From the NCBI GenBank assembly GCA_031285905.1, contig JAITVH010000153.1, positions 19,583 through 83,582 on the forward strand: DNA of 64,000 nt. The letters run 5' to 3'. Below are positions 35,352 to 46,203 of this stretch, piece after piece (the first letter of the stretch is position 1; every line of letters begins with the position of its first letter). Under the pieces are notes generated by a model, which saw only the letters and a program-made list of their open reading frames with translations, was not told the DNA's origin and did no database searches. Made by a program: the position numbers and the translations under genes. The stretch comes from Prevotella sp. (GTDB lineage: Bacteria > Bacteroidota > Bacteroidia > Bacteroidales > Dysgonomonadaceae).

Positions 35352-36727
35352 TCCGGATTTCTTAATATGATATCTATCCTATAATATCTAGACATCAGAG
35401 TTGCAGAAAAAGGATCTTCCCCATGTATATATTTTCCTCCATCGTATCTTTCAAATTCGCATGATTGAAGTCCTTTCGCTTTGGCTTCTTCGATATTCAC
35501 CTCTCTTTTTTCTACCATGTTTCTGTAGACACCGATTTCTCTTGTTGCCCAATAGAAAGTAAATAGAAAACCTATTATACCAATGGATATAACAGATATT
35601 TTGAGTCGTTTAACGATCTCTTTTCTGGTATCGAGATTGTATAATAAAACCCCAATTCCTATGATGAGGAAGGTAACAACGCCAAATAATGCTCTACGGG
35701 GAAAAGTTGTTGAAACCAACATAGCATATACAGCGGCTATAGCTCCGATATAATAGATGAGGGTAATCTTAAGATTTGTATTATCAGCCTCTTTCTTGGA
35801 TAAATATCGATATAATATTGGCATCAGAATACTGCATAGAATAACCGGCCCACAATAATAAAAGAACGTAAAAGTGCAGTTGAACAGGCGGTATGCAATA
35901 GTAAACAGATTAATGGAGAAGCTTTCGCCGGCCCTTTCGAAGTTTCCGGGTGCGAGTATCATTAAGCTGAATCCTATAATACTGCCTATTATCCCGGATA
36001 TCCCCCATGTCGGAATCTGCCATTGTTGATAATGATAGAATAAAAGCAAAAGTATTGTGATTAATATCATCGCCCCGGCTGAATTTTCGTTTGTCCATCC
36101 TGCAAGAATGCCGAAAAAGAAAAGTACCGCGGATTGAATGATTGATTTTAGTTTACTGATATCTTGTCCCTGGAAAAGGCGATAGGGCAGAAGGAAAAGA
36201 AGTATAAAGAACATTCCCCATAAATAATTAGCCGATCCGGTTATCCAGAATATCGTATCGCCTAATACCGGCTGGAAAAACCATACTGCCAGATTAATCA
36301 TAATGAAGAGCGAGAGGCTATTAGATTTATCACCTTTGATGTGTATATAGATAAGGAAGATATAGCCTAGATAGACAATAGTATTTAATATATCAGCAAC
36401 TAACGGCGGCAACATTAACAAGACCTGTGCAATAAAATGTACGACACTGCGCCCCCCCCACTGGAAATAATGATTGATTTGAGACTGGAAAATATCATTA
36501 ATGGATGTAGCAAGCCTGTTCTCTCCATAAATGAAAAGATAGGCAAAATCATCGGATATAATGGGAGTGAGATAGTTGAGGAATAAAATCATGGCTAAGA
36601 TGATTATAACCGCAATGCCCCATATCAAAGATTTTATACCGGAATTAGCATTACGGTTTGATAATGAGTCAGTTCTATTTAAGATACTATTTGTGAAAGA
36701 GATTAATTTATCGAATATATCCATCAT
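35348..36727 (-). CDS. DUF6056-like polytopic membrane protein (GT-C type)
   Basis: 459 aa with about ten hydrophobic helices. Near the N terminus, ISDDFAYLFIYGENRLATS carries the acidic DD pair in the first extracytoplasmic loop, and FQWGGRSVVHFIAQ follows; both are features of DUF6056 and of GT-C glycosyltransferases. DTIFWITGSANYLWGM and GWTNENSAGAMI are family-like too. It probably moves sugars from lipid carriers to a surface glycan, which is inference. A GT2 gene lies 75 bases upstream on the same strand. The start may be either of two consecutive ATG codons. Confidence 0.75.
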   Translation of the reverse strand: MMDIFDKLISFTNSILNRTDSLSNRNANSGIKSLIWGIAVIIILAMILFLNYLTPIISDDFAYLFIYGENRLATSINDIFQSQINHYFQWGGRSVVHFIAQVLLMLPPLVADILNTIVYLGYIFLIYIHIKGDKSNSLSLFIMINLAVWFFQPVLGDTIFWITGSANYLWGMFFILLFLLPYRLFQGQDISKLKSIIQSAVLFFFGILAGWTNENSAGAMILITILLLLFYHYQQWQIPTWGISGIIGSIIGFSLMILAPGNFERAGESFSINLFTIAYRLFNCTFTFFYYCGPVILCSILMPILYRYLSKKEADNTNLKITLIYYIGAIAAVYAMLVSTTFPRRALFGVVTFLIIGIGVLLYNLDTRKEIVKRLKISVISIGIIGFLFTFYWATREIGVYRNMVEKREVNIEEAKAKGLQSCEFERYDGGKYIHGEDPFSATLMSRYYRIDIILRNPD

Positions 36728-36802
36728 AGAAGAGGAGTATCATTTTATACAATAAGATTATAAAGATAACAAATTAGATGGTAAGTTGGATGGTATACTC
36801 AA

Positions 36803-37783
36803 TTATGCATTAAGTAACTTTATGTACCAAATCAGCATTTTGACCTTTCGATGCATTTTAACTTTTTTGTTAGATAAATAGATTTTCATACTAGTTCCAA
36901 TTTCCTTTTTCAGCCTCTTCTTATATATAACTTTATTCTTATTTTTTGCATCTAAGTTTCTTATATTTTTATAAGTTGTACGAATACTATTAGATTTCTT
37001 TCGGAGGTTCTCAACAACCAAATCATCATATCCTTTTTTGCTGAAAAGTTGATGGCGATCATTAAATACAAGCATGAAATCAAAGCTTTTTTTGATCTGG
37101 TATTCTATATTGAATGTATTCATAATGCTACCCTGACGCTCTCTGTAATAATAGAGCTTCTGGGGAATGGCAGTGATTTTATCAGACCTGTCGATAATAA
37201 AGGTCAAGGCATGTTCATCATCGTGCAGATTATTTTCGGGCATCCACACATCTTGCCACAATTCACGTTTGTATAATTTACCCCATAAAACAATATTTTG
37301 AGGCAGGAAGTCTGTGTCATATATATGCTGCATAAAATCCGCCCCGCTATAAGTACCGGTTATTTGCCGAGGTTTCTCTTGGTGTGTATCCCCCGTTTCG
37401 GTTATGATATTGTATGAAGACAAAACCATATCAGAATCTGTATCAATCATTACTTTGTATAGTGCTGAAACGATCTCCCTATCCATGTAGTCGTCACTGT
37501 CAAGAAATAACAGGTATGCACCTCTGGCTTCTATAAGGCCTGTGTTTCTGGTACAGGCAACTCCTCTGTTCGGCATATGGAATACCCTAACCCGTTCATC
37601 TTTCTCCGCATACGAATCGCATATTCTGGGCGAAGAATCCGTACTGCCGTCATTGAGTAACAGAACTTCAATATTTTGGTAAGTCTGACCGATTGCGCTT
37701 TCTATACATTCCGGTAAGAAGGAGGGTGTATTATATATCGGTACAATGATACTAATCAGTGGCAAATTGTTTTCGGATGTCAT
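36803..37783 (-). CDS. GT2 family glycosyltransferase
   Basis: 326 aa, cytoplasmic. The GT-A fold is clear: ISIIVPIYNTPSFLPECIESAIGQTYQNIEVLLLNDGSTDSS, spread over residues 9-51, RNTGLIEARGAYLLFLDSDDYM with the DxD-type metal site, and a C-terminal basic helix region. It transfers a sugar from a nucleotide donor in glycan synthesis. The acceptor is unknown. It is likely in one unit with the DUF6056 gene after it. Confidence 0.9.
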   Translation of the reverse strand: MTSENNLPLISIIVPIYNTPSFLPECIESAIGQTYQNIEVLLLNDGSTDSSPRICDSYAEKDERVRVFHMPNRGVACTRNTGLIEARGAYLLFLDSDDYMDREIVSALYKVMIDTDSDMVLSSYNIITETGDTHQEKPRQITGTYSGADFMQHIYDTDFLPQNIVLWGKLYKRELWQDVWMPENNLHDDEHALTFIIDRSDKITAIPQKLYYYRERQGSIMNTFNIEYQIKKSFDFMLVFNDRHQLFSKKGYDDLVVENLRKKSNSIRTTYKNIRNLDAKNKNKVIYKKRLKKEIGTSMKIYLSNKKVKMHRKVKMLIWYIKLLNA

Positions 37784-37886
37784 AACTGTAATACTGTGAT
37801 AAAAATGGGTATAAGAAAAAACAGATTAGCAAAGAAGTATTCTCCTTTTCTAGCCTGTTTTTGTGTTTATCTGTGTTTATAGAATT

Positions 37887-39284
37887 CTAAAATTCCGCAT
37901 TATTCGGTGTGCGCGGAAATGGAATCACATCCCGTATATTCGCCATTCCGGTGACGAACAAGACTAACCGTTCGAAACCAAGGCCAAAGCCTGCATGTGG
38001 AGCTGTTCCGAATTTACGGGTTTCCATATACCACCAGATAGGATCGGTATTCATTTCCAGTTCCTTTGTTCTCTGAACTAGTTTATCGTAATCCGCTTCA
38101 CGTTCCGATCCTCCGATGATCTCACCAATCTTAGGGAATAAGACATCCATACCCCGAACCGTTTTTCCATCTTTGTTCTGTTTCATATAGAACGACTTGA
38201 TTTCTTTCGGATAATCTGTAAGAATTACGGGACGTTTGAAATGCTTTTCTACAAGATAACGCTCATGTTCGGATTGCAGATCGGCTCCCCAATATACAGG
38301 GAATTCAAATTTATGGCCGCTTTTTTCCAGAATATCAACACCCTCTGTATATGTAAGACGGACAAAATCGTTCTCTATCACAAACTTCAAACGTTCGATC
38401 AATTCTTTATCAAACATTTCGTTCAGGAATTCAATATCATCCTTACAATGTTCCAGAGCATAACGAATCAGGTACTTGAGAAAATCCTCAGCCAGATCCA
38501 TATTGTCGTGTATATCGTAGAAAGCCACTTCAGGCTCTATCATCCAGAATTCAGCCAGATGGCGTGGAGTATTCGAATTCTCGGCTCTAAAAGTAGGGCC
38601 GAAAGTATAGATAGCACCAAGAGCCATTGCCCCGAGTTCTCCTTCCAATTGTCCCGATACTGTCAGATTAGTAGGGCTTCCAAAGAAATCCTCTGAATAA
38701 TTTACCTGTCCGTCTTCTGTTCTGGGAACATTATTTAAATCCAGAGTTGTTACCTGAAACATTGAACCTGCTCCTTCTGCATCTGATGCTGTAATGATAG
38801 GTGTGTGGAAATAAAAGAATCCTCTATCATTAAAATATTTATGTATTGCATAAGCCATATGATGGCGAATACGATAAATAGCACCAAATGTGTTTGTACG
38901 TGGGCGCAGGTAGGCAATCTCCCTCAGGAATTCCATTGAATGCCCTTTTTTCTGTAGAGGGTAAGTCACAGGATCTGCTGTGCCGTATACTTCGATTGAT
39001 TCGGCCTGTATCTCAGCTTTTTGTCCTTTTCCTTGAGACTCTACCAACTTTCCCTGTACATGAATACATGCTCCCGTGGATATAGGCTTGAAAAATTCTT
39101 CTCCGAATTTTTCTGCATCAGCAACTATTTGAAGATTATGGATTGTAGAACCATCATTAAGATGTATGAAGTTTACATATTTATTACCGCGGATTGTACG
39201 CACCCAACCCTTTACATCGACTTTTGACCCGAATTCCAGTTGTTTAAATATATCTACAATTTTAGTTCTACGAATACTTTCCAT
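37887..39284 (-). CDS. asnS: Asparaginyl-tRNA synthetase
   Basis: 465 aa, class II. The N-terminal OB-fold starts with [25 protein letters not shown]. The catalytic core has [23 protein letters not shown] (motif 1), [23 protein letters not shown] (motif 2, split over more than one strand) and [16 protein letters not shown] (motif 3). [11 protein letters not shown] ends the protein. The lack of a GatCAB-type neighbour and the presence of asnA elsewhere in the window agree with direct charging of tRNA-Asn. It is 30 bases after the pseudouridine synthase gene on the same strand. Confidence 0.97.
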   Translation of the reverse strand: MESIRRTKIVDIFKQLEFGSKVDVKGWVRTIRGNKYVNFIHLNDGSTIHNLQIVADAEKFGEEFFKPISTGACIHVQGKLVESQGKGQKAEIQAESIEVYGTADPVTYPLQKKGHSMEFLREIAYLRPRTNTFGAIYRIRHHMAYAIHKYFNDRGFFYFHTPIITASDAEGAGSMFQVTTLDLNNVPRTEDGQVNYSEDFFGSPTNLTVSGQLEGELGAMALGAIYTFGPTFRAENSNTPRHLAEFWMIEPEVAFYDIHDNMDLAEDFLKYLIRYALEHCKDDIEFLNEMFDKELIERLKFVIENDFVRLTYTEGVDILEKSGHKFEFPVYWGADLQSEHERYLVEKHFKRPVILTDYPKEIKSFYMKQNKDGKTVRGMDVLFPKIGEIIGGSEREADYDKLVQRTKELEMNTDPIWWYMETRKFGTAPHAGFGLGFERLVLFVTGMANIRDVIPFPRTPNNAEF

Positions 39285-39314
39285 TTTTATATCAATGTTT
39301 TATCTGTTAACTAT

Positions 39315-40634
39315 TTACTCAAATGCACCCATACGCAACATGTTCACTTCCTTTTCTGTCAGGTAGCGCCATTTGCCTCTGGTAACATTTTTCTTGGTGA
39401 GTCCGGCAAAGTAAACCCTGTCGAGTTTTACTACCTGATACCCCAGTTTTTCAAATATACGGCGCACAATACGATTGCGGCCGGAATGTATTTCTATTCC
39501 AATCACATTCAGTTCGTCTTCAGATTGGTAGGCAATTGAGTCGGCATGTATCTCTCCGTCATCCAGTTCTATACCATCTGCTATAGCTTGCATATCTTCT
39601 ATTGCAACATCTCTGTCCAGAGTTACCTGATATATTTTTTTCTTCTTAAATTTAGGATGCATTAGCTTCGAAGCTAAGTCTCCGTCATTGGTAAGAAGCA
39701 ATACTCCTGTTGTATTCCTGTCAAGGCGTCCTACAGGGTAAATCCGTTCAGGACATGCATTCTTTACTAAGTCCATCACTGTCAGACGATTTTGGGGATC
39801 GTCGGAAGTTGTCACACAATTCTTAGGCTTGTTCAACAATACATATACTTTACTTTCGAGACGTACAGGTTGATCTTGGAATGTAACCAGATCGGCGCGT
39901 GTAACTTTTGCTCCAAGTTGATTGACTACTTCACCATTAACTTTTACGGCTCCGGACGTGATGAACGCATCAGCTTCTCGACGGGAACAAACTCCTGCAT
40001 TGGCTAGATATTTATTCAGCCTTAATGGAGTACTAGGGTCAATGTTCTCTTTATATTTTACCGGCTTTACAAGCCTTTTTATACCAGAAGCAGAACCTCC
40101 TCTGGAGTAGCTTCCTCCTCGTGGGATACCTCCTCCGGATGGCCGGCGGTTATCGTATCCACCTCCTCTATTGTTATTATTATAGGAAGGCCGGCCATTA
40201 TTATTCGAATAATTGCCTCTATTCCCGCCATTATTTCCACGATTACCAGAGTAACCACCTCTATTGTCAGAGTAACCTCCCCTATTGTCGGAGTATCCAC
40301 CTCTGTTGTTATTGTCAGAATAACCTCTATTATCGGAATATCCGCCTCGGTTATTATCTCTATATCCTCCTGCAGAACGTCCACCTCCCTGATTATTATT
40401 GTATGGACGACGTTCCTGATTGCCATAAGAAGAGTTGTTTCCATCTCTGTCTCCATCCGACCTGTAAGGGTTTCTGTCTCTGGTTCCTTTTTCTACATTG
40501 ACATCATACGCTTGTTTACGCAGGTCTCCTACGCGTGCACGTTTCTTCTTTACAGGTTCTGATCCGTTTGTTCTTCCTTCTGATGATGAGTAGCCTTCCC
40601 GGTTTTCTCTATCATTTCCATTGTCTGTAACCAT
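39315..40634 (-). CDS. RluB/RsuA-type pseudouridine synthase with long RGG-rich N terminus
   Basis: 439 aa. Residues 1-65 are charged, and residues 66-184 are a low-complexity Gly/Asn/Arg/Tyr/Ser region with repeats of the type GGYSDNR. The S4 RNA-binding domain (RLNKYLANAGVCSRREAD) is at 205-250 and the catalytic domain follows, with GRLDRNTTG (302-310) and its catalytic Asp305. GRNRIVRRIFEKLGY is the usual end motif. It makes pseudouridine in 23S or 16S rRNA. The tail is a nucleic-acid binding extension of a kind common in Bacteroidetes RluB. asnS follows it. Confidence 0.92.
   Translation of the reverse strand: MVTDNGNDRENREGYSSSEGRTNGSEPVKKKRARVGDLRKQAYDVNVEKGTRDRNPYRSDGDRDGNNSSYGNQERRPYNNNQGGGRSAGGYRDNNRGGYSDNRGYSDNNNRGGYSDNRGGYSDNRGGYSGNRGNNGGNRGNYSNNNGRPSYNNNNRGGGYDNRRPSGGGIPRGGSYSRGGSASGIKRLVKPVKYKENIDPSTPLRLNKYLANAGVCSRREADAFITSGAVKVNGEVVNQLGAKVTRADLVTFQDQPVRLESKVYVLLNKPKNCVTTSDDPQNRLTVMDLVKNACPERIYPVGRLDRNTTGVLLLTNDGDLASKLMHPKFKKKKIYQVTLDRDVAIEDMQAIADGIELDDGEIHADSIAYQSEDELNVIGIEIHSGRNRIVRRIFEKLGYQVVKLDRVYFAGLTKKNVTRGKWRYLTEKEVNMLRMGAFE
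40083..40439 (-). repeat. In-gene tandem repeat coding for RGG/GGYSDNR units
   Basis: The DNA behind residues 66-184 of the pseudouridine synthase repeats units such as GGC/GGA TAC TCN GAC AAT AGG with drift. Three back-to-back GGYSDNR units lie within about 40228-40306. It is likely to vary in copy number between strains. Confidence 0.7.
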
Positions 40635-40710
40635 TGTTTGCTTTCCTTTTGTTTTTTAATAAATTCTAATTCCACGGTTAAGATAGCCTCGCGGTTATCG
40701 CATCTGATTT

Positions 40711-42054
40711 TCATACACCTGTATAAGAATGAGGTGTAATTTGTTTAAGTTCATTTTTTACGGTTTCACTAACATTCAACCCGCCAATAAATTGTGCTAT
40801 TGATTCTGCTGTAATTACACTATTTGTACGGGTCAGCGCTTTCAGGGCTTCGTAAGGTTTCGGGTATCCTTCACGGCGTAATATGGTTTGGATACCTTCG
40901 GCTACTACAGCCCAGCAATTTTCCAAGTCTTGGTATAAAACTTCTTTGTTTAACAATAATTTATCTAATCCTTTTAATGTGCTTTGAATAGCTATCATTA
41001 TATGTCCTACCGGTACCCCGATATTACGGAGGACAGTAGAATCTGTCAAATCTCTTTGCAAACGGGATATTGGGAGTTTAGCAGCCAGATGCTCCAGTAT
41101 CGCATTGGCTATGCCCAGATTTCCTTCAGCGTTTTCAAAATCAATCGGATTTACTTTATGAGGCATAGCTGATGAACCTATCTCGCCTTCCTTAATTTTT
41201 TGCTTGAAGTATTCCATTGATATATATTGCCAGAAATCGCGGTTAAGGTCAATCATTATAGTATCGATCCGTTTGAGTCCGTCGAAAAGTGCGGCAAGAT
41301 TATCGTAATTGGATATCTGTGTTGTCCATTCTTCTCTTATCAATCCCAGTTTATCTTCTACAAATTTGTTGCCAAACTTTTTCCAATCATATGATGGGTA
41401 GGCCACATTATGTGCATTATAGTTTCCTGTTGCTCCTCCGAATTTAGCTGATAACGGTACAGACTTTAATAGTATCAATTGTCCTTCCAATCGACTGACA
41501 AATACCATTATTTCTTTGCCTAGCCGGGTAGGGGATGCCGGTTGTCCATGTGTTTTGGCAAGCATGGCAATATCTTTCCAATCTTCGGCAAAACCTTTCA
41601 ATTTAGAAATCAACTCTTCCAGTAAAGGATAGTAAACCTCGTTTAAAGCATCTTTCAGCGAAAGAGGTATAGAGGTGTTGTTTATGTCCTGAGATGTTAA
41701 CCCGAAATGAATAAATTCCTTATATTCCTGAAGTCCCAGTTCGTCGAATTTCTCTTTAATGAAGTACTCGACAGCCTTTACATCATGATTGGTAATCTTT
41801 TCAGTATCCTTGATCTGTAAAGCGTCATTTTCCGAGAAATTATTTACAAGTTGTCTTAATATAGGAAAAACATTTTTGTCAATATCCTTTAGTTGCGGAA
41901 TCGGTAATTCGCATAATGCAATAAAGCATTCGATCTCTACCAGAACACGATACTTAATAAGCGCATACTCAGAAAAATAATCGGATAATTTTTCGGTTTT
42001 ATTTCGATAACGTCCATCTATTGGCGAAATGGATGTTAGGGGGGTTAGTCTCAT
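40711..42054 (-). CDS. purB: Adenylosuccinate lyase
   Basis: 447 aa from ATG 42054; the frame extends to a TTG at 42063, which is less likely. The family signature SSAMPHKVNPIDFENAEGNL and AKTHGQPASPTRLGKE are present, with SPIDGRYRNKT at the N terminus and GLTSQDINNTSIP. It catalyses two steps of purine synthesis, SAICAR to AICAR and adenylosuccinate to AMP. Two TATATTTG boxes on the minus strand (42130-42137 and 42141-42148) may be its promoter. Confidence 0.97.
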   Translation of the reverse strand: MRLTPLTSISPIDGRYRNKTEKLSDYFSEYALIKYRVLVEIECFIALCELPIPQLKDIDKNVFPILRQLVNNFSENDALQIKDTEKITNHDVKAVEYFIKEKFDELGLQEYKEFIHFGLTSQDINNTSIPLSLKDALNEVYYPLLEELISKLKGFAEDWKDIAMLAKTHGQPASPTRLGKEIMVFVSRLEGQLILLKSVPLSAKFGGATGNYNAHNVAYPSYDWKKFGNKFVEDKLGLIREEWTTQISNYDNLAALFDGLKRIDTIMIDLNRDFWQYISMEYFKQKIKEGEIGSSAMPHKVNPIDFENAEGNLGIANAILEHLAAKLPISRLQRDLTDSTVLRNIGVPVGHIMIAIQSTLKGLDKLLLNKEVLYQDLENCWAVVAEGIQTILRREGYPKPYEALKALTRTNSVITAESIAQFIGGLNVSETVKNELKQITPHSYTGV

Positions 42055-42201
42055 TTCCTGCAAAAAGGTTTTGTGTTTTTAATAACTAAAAAACTAATTT
42101 CTATTTTTCGATATCTCTATTTACTCCTACAAATATACAACAAATATAATTCCACAAAGGTTTTTTAGGCCTTAAAATGCCCAAAAAGGTCGTTTTTTCT
42201 T

Positions 42202-43314
42202 CTATAATGTCCAGCTATTTAATAAGTCAATAACTTTTTCTATTTCATTTTTGGTTAATGACGGATATAATGGCAAACTTAATACTTCGTTTTGTAGCCG
42301 TTCGCATACAGGTAAATTAACATGAGAAGAGTCAATGTAAGCCTTTTGTTTATGTATCGTAACAGGATAATGTATCTGGGTCTGAACCCCATTATCCATC
42401 AGGAATTTTTGGAGTATATCCCTTTGCTTTGTCCTTATTACATACAAATGGAATACATGGCTGTTTATATCCTTAATTTGGGGTAGGATTATGTGTTTGT
42501 TTTTTATCTTTTCGGAATAGAGGCTGGCTATCTGTTGCCTCTGTTTATTTTCTTCATCCAGATATTTTAGTTTAACTGACAGTATTGCAGCCTGTATTTC
42601 ATCTAAACGAGAGTTCATACCTTTATATTGATGGATGTATTTTTCAACCGATCCGTAATTGGAAAGAGATTGGATAGTGTGAGCTAATCCTTTGTTGTTA
42701 GTGGTTATAGCTCCGGCATCTCCCAGACCTCCCAGATTTTTTACAGGATAGAAACTGAATGCGGCAGCATCTGCCAGATTACCTGCTTTTCTATCTTTGT
42801 AGACGGCTCCATGTGCCTGCGCTGCATCTTCTATCAATCTAAGATTATATTCTTTTGCTATATCATTTAACTCGTCCATCGGAGCTATTTGTCCGTATAG
42901 ATGAACAGCAATGATAGCTCTGGTTTTGGGAGTTATCCTCTCTCTTATTGAAGAGGGGGCAATGTTATAGGTGACAGGATCACAATCTGCAAATATCGGT
43001 TTTAATTTGCATTGAGTTACGGCAAGAGCGGTGGCTATAAATGAATTTGCTGGGAGGATGATTTCATCGCCATCCTGCATTATCCCCTGTTCCATATATG
43101 CCATCAGTATCAGACGAATGGCATCAAGACCGTTACCTACCCCTACGCAAAACTGAGTTCCACAATAGCCGGCAAATGCTTTTTCAAATTGTTCTTTTTC
43201 CTTTCCCAGAATATACCATCCTGAATCAATGACACGGTTTACAGCTTCTTTTATTTCGTCTCCGTATCTTTCGTTCTCTCTTTTCAGATCAAGGAAAGGA
43301 ATGAGTTTATCCAT
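42202..43314 (-). CDS. DegT/DnrJ/EryC1/StrS aminotransferase
   Basis: 370 aa, fold-type I PLP enzyme. [54 protein letters not shown] with the PLP-binding Asp163 and [18 protein letters not shown] with the Schiff-base Lys192 are all family marks. Its closest type seems to be the sugar 3-aminotransferases such as FdtB/QdtB, which make dTDP-3-amino-3,6-dideoxyhexoses. No other deoxysugar genes are adjacent, so the product is uncertain. It starts 5 bases after the recN stop, so it is likely in the recN operon. Confidence 0.9.
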   Translation of the reverse strand: MDKLIPFLDLKRENERYGDEIKEAVNRVIDSGWYILGKEKEQFEKAFAGYCGTQFCVGVGNGLDAIRLILMAYMEQGIMQDGDEIILPANSFIATALAVTQCKLKPIFADCDPVTYNIAPSSIRERITPKTRAIIAVHLYGQIAPMDELNDIAKEYNLRLIEDAAQAHGAVYKDRKAGNLADAAAFSFYPVKNLGGLGDAGAITTNNKGLAHTIQSLSNYGSVEKYIHQYKGMNSRLDEIQAAILSVKLKYLDEENKQRQQIASLYSEKIKNKHIILPQIKDINSHVFHLYVIRTKQRDILQKFLMDNGVQTQIHYPVTIHKQKAYIDSSHVNLPVCERLQNEVLSLPLYPSLTKNEIEKVIDLLNSWTL

Positions 43315-43319
43315 ATTTA

Positions 43320-44981
43320 TTAATTGTAACCAAGCATCACTTTTGCGTTTTCAATGGCGGCATCTGTCACCTTAGAACCGCTAAGTATACGCGCTATTTC
43401 GTCCAGACGTTCCTGATTGTTAAGTCTTACCAATTTGGTTGTTGTGGCAGAATCATCATCGGATTTATATACCTTGTAATGAACTTTGCCCTTTGCTGCA
43501 ATCTGGGGAAGGTGTGTAATAGCAATCACCTGCATGCTTTTTCCAAAATCGCGCATCACTTCTCCCATTTTATCGGCAATCTCTCCGGAAACGCCTGTGT
43601 CTATTTCATCAAATATAATAGAAGGCAGGGCAGTTGCTCCTGCTATCATCGATTTCAGACAGAGCATCAAACGGGATATTTCCCCTCCCGAAGCTATATT
43701 GGCAACAGGCTGTAACGGCGCATTCTTGTTAGCTGAAAACAGGAATGTGATATGATCAATACCATAGAGGTTCGGTTCGCTGATTGATTCAATTTCGCAT
43801 TTAAACCTGATATTGGGCATACCCAGATAAGTTACTTTATCTACCAGGCCTTTTTCGAAACTACTACTAATATTTTTTCTCTTGTTACTTAAGTCTTTAG
43901 CAAGCTTTAAGACTTTTTGTTGTCTTTCACTGACTTCTTTTGTTAGTTTCTCCACTTGTTCATCCGATGAGTCTATATTCTCTATTTTTTTACTCAGGTC
44001 GGCAAATACTTCCAGTAATTCGCTAACGGATGATACATGATGTTTCTTTTGCAGGGAGTATATTAAATCCAATCTGGATTGTATAAATTCCAATCTTTCA
44101 GGATTAAACTCCACATCATTGGCATATCGTTCTATTTCTGCCGAGAGATCTTTGAGGTCGATATAAGCAGAATCGAGTCGGTTGAATATCTCGTCCGATT
44201 TCGGATAAATGTGCTTTAAAGACTGAGAAGTATTCAGGCTGTCTTTCAGGGATGGAACAATGCCTCTTTCATCTTCAGATAACAATGTATGTATTTTATA
44301 TAGGGCTGATTTGATATCTTCCGCATGGTTGAGAGTTTCCTGTTCGGCTTCCCATTCTTCTTGCTCGTTTTTCTGTAGGGCGGCCTCTTTAAGGGATTCG
44401 TATTGAAAGCGCAGATAGTCTTCTTCTTCTTTACTTCGTTTAACCTGTTCTTTTAATTCTTCAAGTGCCTTTAATGACGATTTATATTCATTATAGGTTT
44501 TTTGATAATCTTTTAGCAGGCTTTTGTTTCCGGCCAGTGCATCGACAACCTGCATCTGGAAATGACTGTCACTTAATAATAGATTCTGATGTTGGGAGTG
44601 AATATCGATTAACTGGCTGCCTAATTCTTTCAGGTCATTCAGTCCCATAGGCGTATCATTTATAAACGCCCGGGATTTACCTGTCGAAAGTATTTCCCTT
44701 CGCAAGATATAACTGTCAGAGTCGTATTCTATTCCTTTTTCTTCGCAAAACTCCTTTAAGTCGTAAGCCGAAACATCAAATACGCCTTCTATCACGCATT
44801 TGGTTTCGCCCTGCTTGATAGCCTTTGTGTCTGCCCTTTGTCCAAGTATAAGGGAAAGAGCTCCGAGTATGATTGATTTTCCGGCCCCGGTTTCACCAGT
44901 GATTACCGAAAAGCCTGATTCAAAATCAATCTCGAGGCTGTCTATCAATGCATAATTTTTTATATATAACGATTTTAGCAT
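43320..44981 (-). CDS. recN: DNA repair protein RecN
   Basis: 553 aa. SMC-like ATPase: [19 protein letters not shown] at the start, Walker [10 protein letters not shown] (29-37), coiled-coil middle (about 155-370), and the C-terminal [18 protein letters not shown] signature with [19 protein letters not shown] as Walker B. It acts at double-strand breaks in recombinational repair. It lies downstream of two metallophosphoesterase genes and upstream of the DegT gene, all on the minus strand and close together. Confidence 0.96.
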   Translation of the reverse strand: MLKSLYIKNYALIDSLEIDFESGFSVITGETGAGKSIILGALSLILGQRADTKAIKQGETKCVIEGVFDVSAYDLKEFCEEKGIEYDSDSYILRREILSTGKSRAFINDTPMGLNDLKELGSQLIDIHSQHQNLLLSDSHFQMQVVDALAGNKSLLKDYQKTYNEYKSSLKALEELKEQVKRSKEEEDYLRFQYESLKEAALQKNEQEEWEAEQETLNHAEDIKSALYKIHTLLSEDERGIVPSLKDSLNTSQSLKHIYPKSDEIFNRLDSAYIDLKDLSAEIERYANDVEFNPERLEFIQSRLDLIYSLQKKHHVSSVSELLEVFADLSKKIENIDSSDEQVEKLTKEVSERQQKVLKLAKDLSNKRKNISSSFEKGLVDKVTYLGMPNIRFKCEIESISEPNLYGIDHITFLFSANKNAPLQPVANIASGGEISRLMLCLKSMIAGATALPSIIFDEIDTGVSGEIADKMGEVMRDFGKSMQVIAITHLPQIAAKGKVHYKVYKSDDDSATTTKLVRLNNQERLDEIARILSGSKVTDAAIENAKVMLGYN

Positions 44982-44997
44982 AGCTAAAGATAAGCAA

Positions 44998-46197
44998 TCA
45001 ATTCTTAAATTCTACATTTAAAACCATAATTTCCGAAAGGGTTCCTATCCTGTATTGAGGGCCGGCCAGACCAAGACCGGAAGAAACATAGATATGTGTA
45101 TTTCCTTTTTTCTTATACCCGTAAGGGAGTTCATACATCGACCTGATTTTTAATTTCTCAGGAACCAATCCGGTATTGTAAATCGCTGAGGATATATCCA
45201 TTATTGTGTTTACAGGGAAGAATTGTCCATAATGTGTATGCCCATAAAGGGCAATATCGGCTCCGGCATCGACTTCTTCACATAGTCTGTGAGGTTCATG
45301 ATTCATCACAATAACAGGATAGTTTTTATCAATATCCTGTATGATTTCCGAAAGTTCTTTACGTGTTTCGCATTTGTCGTCTTCACGTCCTACCAGATAA
45401 AATGAGTCTGCAATTTTTACCATACTGTCGCGCAAGACAGTTAAGCCGGCTCTTTCGCTGAGCCATTTTATTTTCTCTTCGGCAGACTCGTCTACATCGA
45501 TATATTCATGATTGCCGGTAGAAGCATACACGCCATAAGGAGCTTTAAGACGCAGGAATTCTGTTTCCATTCTCTGTTCATATAGCGATTTGATGTCATA
45601 GTCAATAATGTCTCCGACTAATAAAATAATGTCGGGTTTTTGTTCCATTATTATATTTACATATTCAGATATAATACTTTTGTCAATCAGATACCCTGCA
45701 TGTATATCGGCAGCGACTACTATTTTTAGTTTATCTACATTCGGCGAATACTTCTCAATAGTAAGGTTCATCTCCTGTACTACAGGATTACGAAACCTGT
45801 AGTTCCCATAGGCCATTACCCCGCACACAATCAATAAAGACAGGCAGAAATATGAAAGGCGATACTTTTTTGCTTTGAAGTCGATGCCATTAGGGAATAT
45901 CTTTCTTTTTCCATCTACATATTTGAGTACATCATATACAAGCAGTAAGGATGTCATATATATGGCAAAGATCATCCATGAAGTACCTACCCAAGCAAAC
46001 GAATGCAGGGCATCAAATGGCAATAATCCTGTACCGGATAAAAAGAATCCCATAAAATAGATGAAAAGTTCACCAATAAAAATAGCCATATATGGTACTT
46101 TTATATAGTTCTTATCAGGTAAGCCTTGCCATCCTCTCCAAAATATATATGTGCTCAGGAAAATCTGGACAAAGATAGCATTCAAGAAAACTCTCAT
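44998..46197 (-). CDS. Membrane-anchored metallophosphoesterase (second of a tandem pair)
   Basis: 399 aa. About four N-terminal membrane helices (1-140) are followed by a calcineurin-type domain with all metal motifs: VAADIHAGYLIDKS, LLVGDIIDYD, TGNHEYI, VIMNHEP and YGHTHYGQF. The first Asp-x-His (DIH) is intact. It resembles YkuE/YaeI-type enzymes that hydrolyse phospholipid-type phosphoesters such as UDP-diacylglucosamine. It starts 6 bases after its paralogue's stop and ends 16 bases before recN's start. Confidence 0.88.
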   Translation of the reverse strand: MRVFLNAIFVQIFLSTYIFWRGWQGLPDKNYIKVPYMAIFIGELFIYFMGFFLSGTGLLPFDALHSFAWVGTSWMIFAIYMTSLLLVYDVLKYVDGKRKIFPNGIDFKAKKYRLSYFCLSLLIVCGVMAYGNYRFRNPVVQEMNLTIEKYSPNVDKLKIVVAADIHAGYLIDKSIISEYVNIIMEQKPDIILLVGDIIDYDIKSLYEQRMETEFLRLKAPYGVYASTGNHEYIDVDESAEEKIKWLSERAGLTVLRDSMVKIADSFYLVGREDDKCETRKELSEIIQDIDKNYPVIVMNHEPHRLCEEVDAGADIALYGHTHYGQFFPVNTIMDISSAIYNTGLVPEKLKIRSMYELPYGYKKKGNTHIYVSSGLGLAGPQYRIGTLSEIMVLNVEFKN

Positions 46198-46203
46198 TCA
46201 CGT

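Noticed and set aside
37790..37865. Possible hairpin between the GT2 gene and asnS (AAAAACAG...CTGTTTTT)
   Set aside because: The arms pair only in part and the loop is long; not called as a terminator.
40083..40439. Short repeats that could be taken for a CRISPR array
   Set aside because: Units are in-frame codons of GGYSDNR type, unequal in length, without spacers of constant size and inside a gene.
40079..40501. Two open frames of about 125 codons in other frames of the RGG tract
   Set aside because: Low-complexity repeats give long frames on both strands; only the minus-strand frame joins a known S4/pseudouridine synthase domain.
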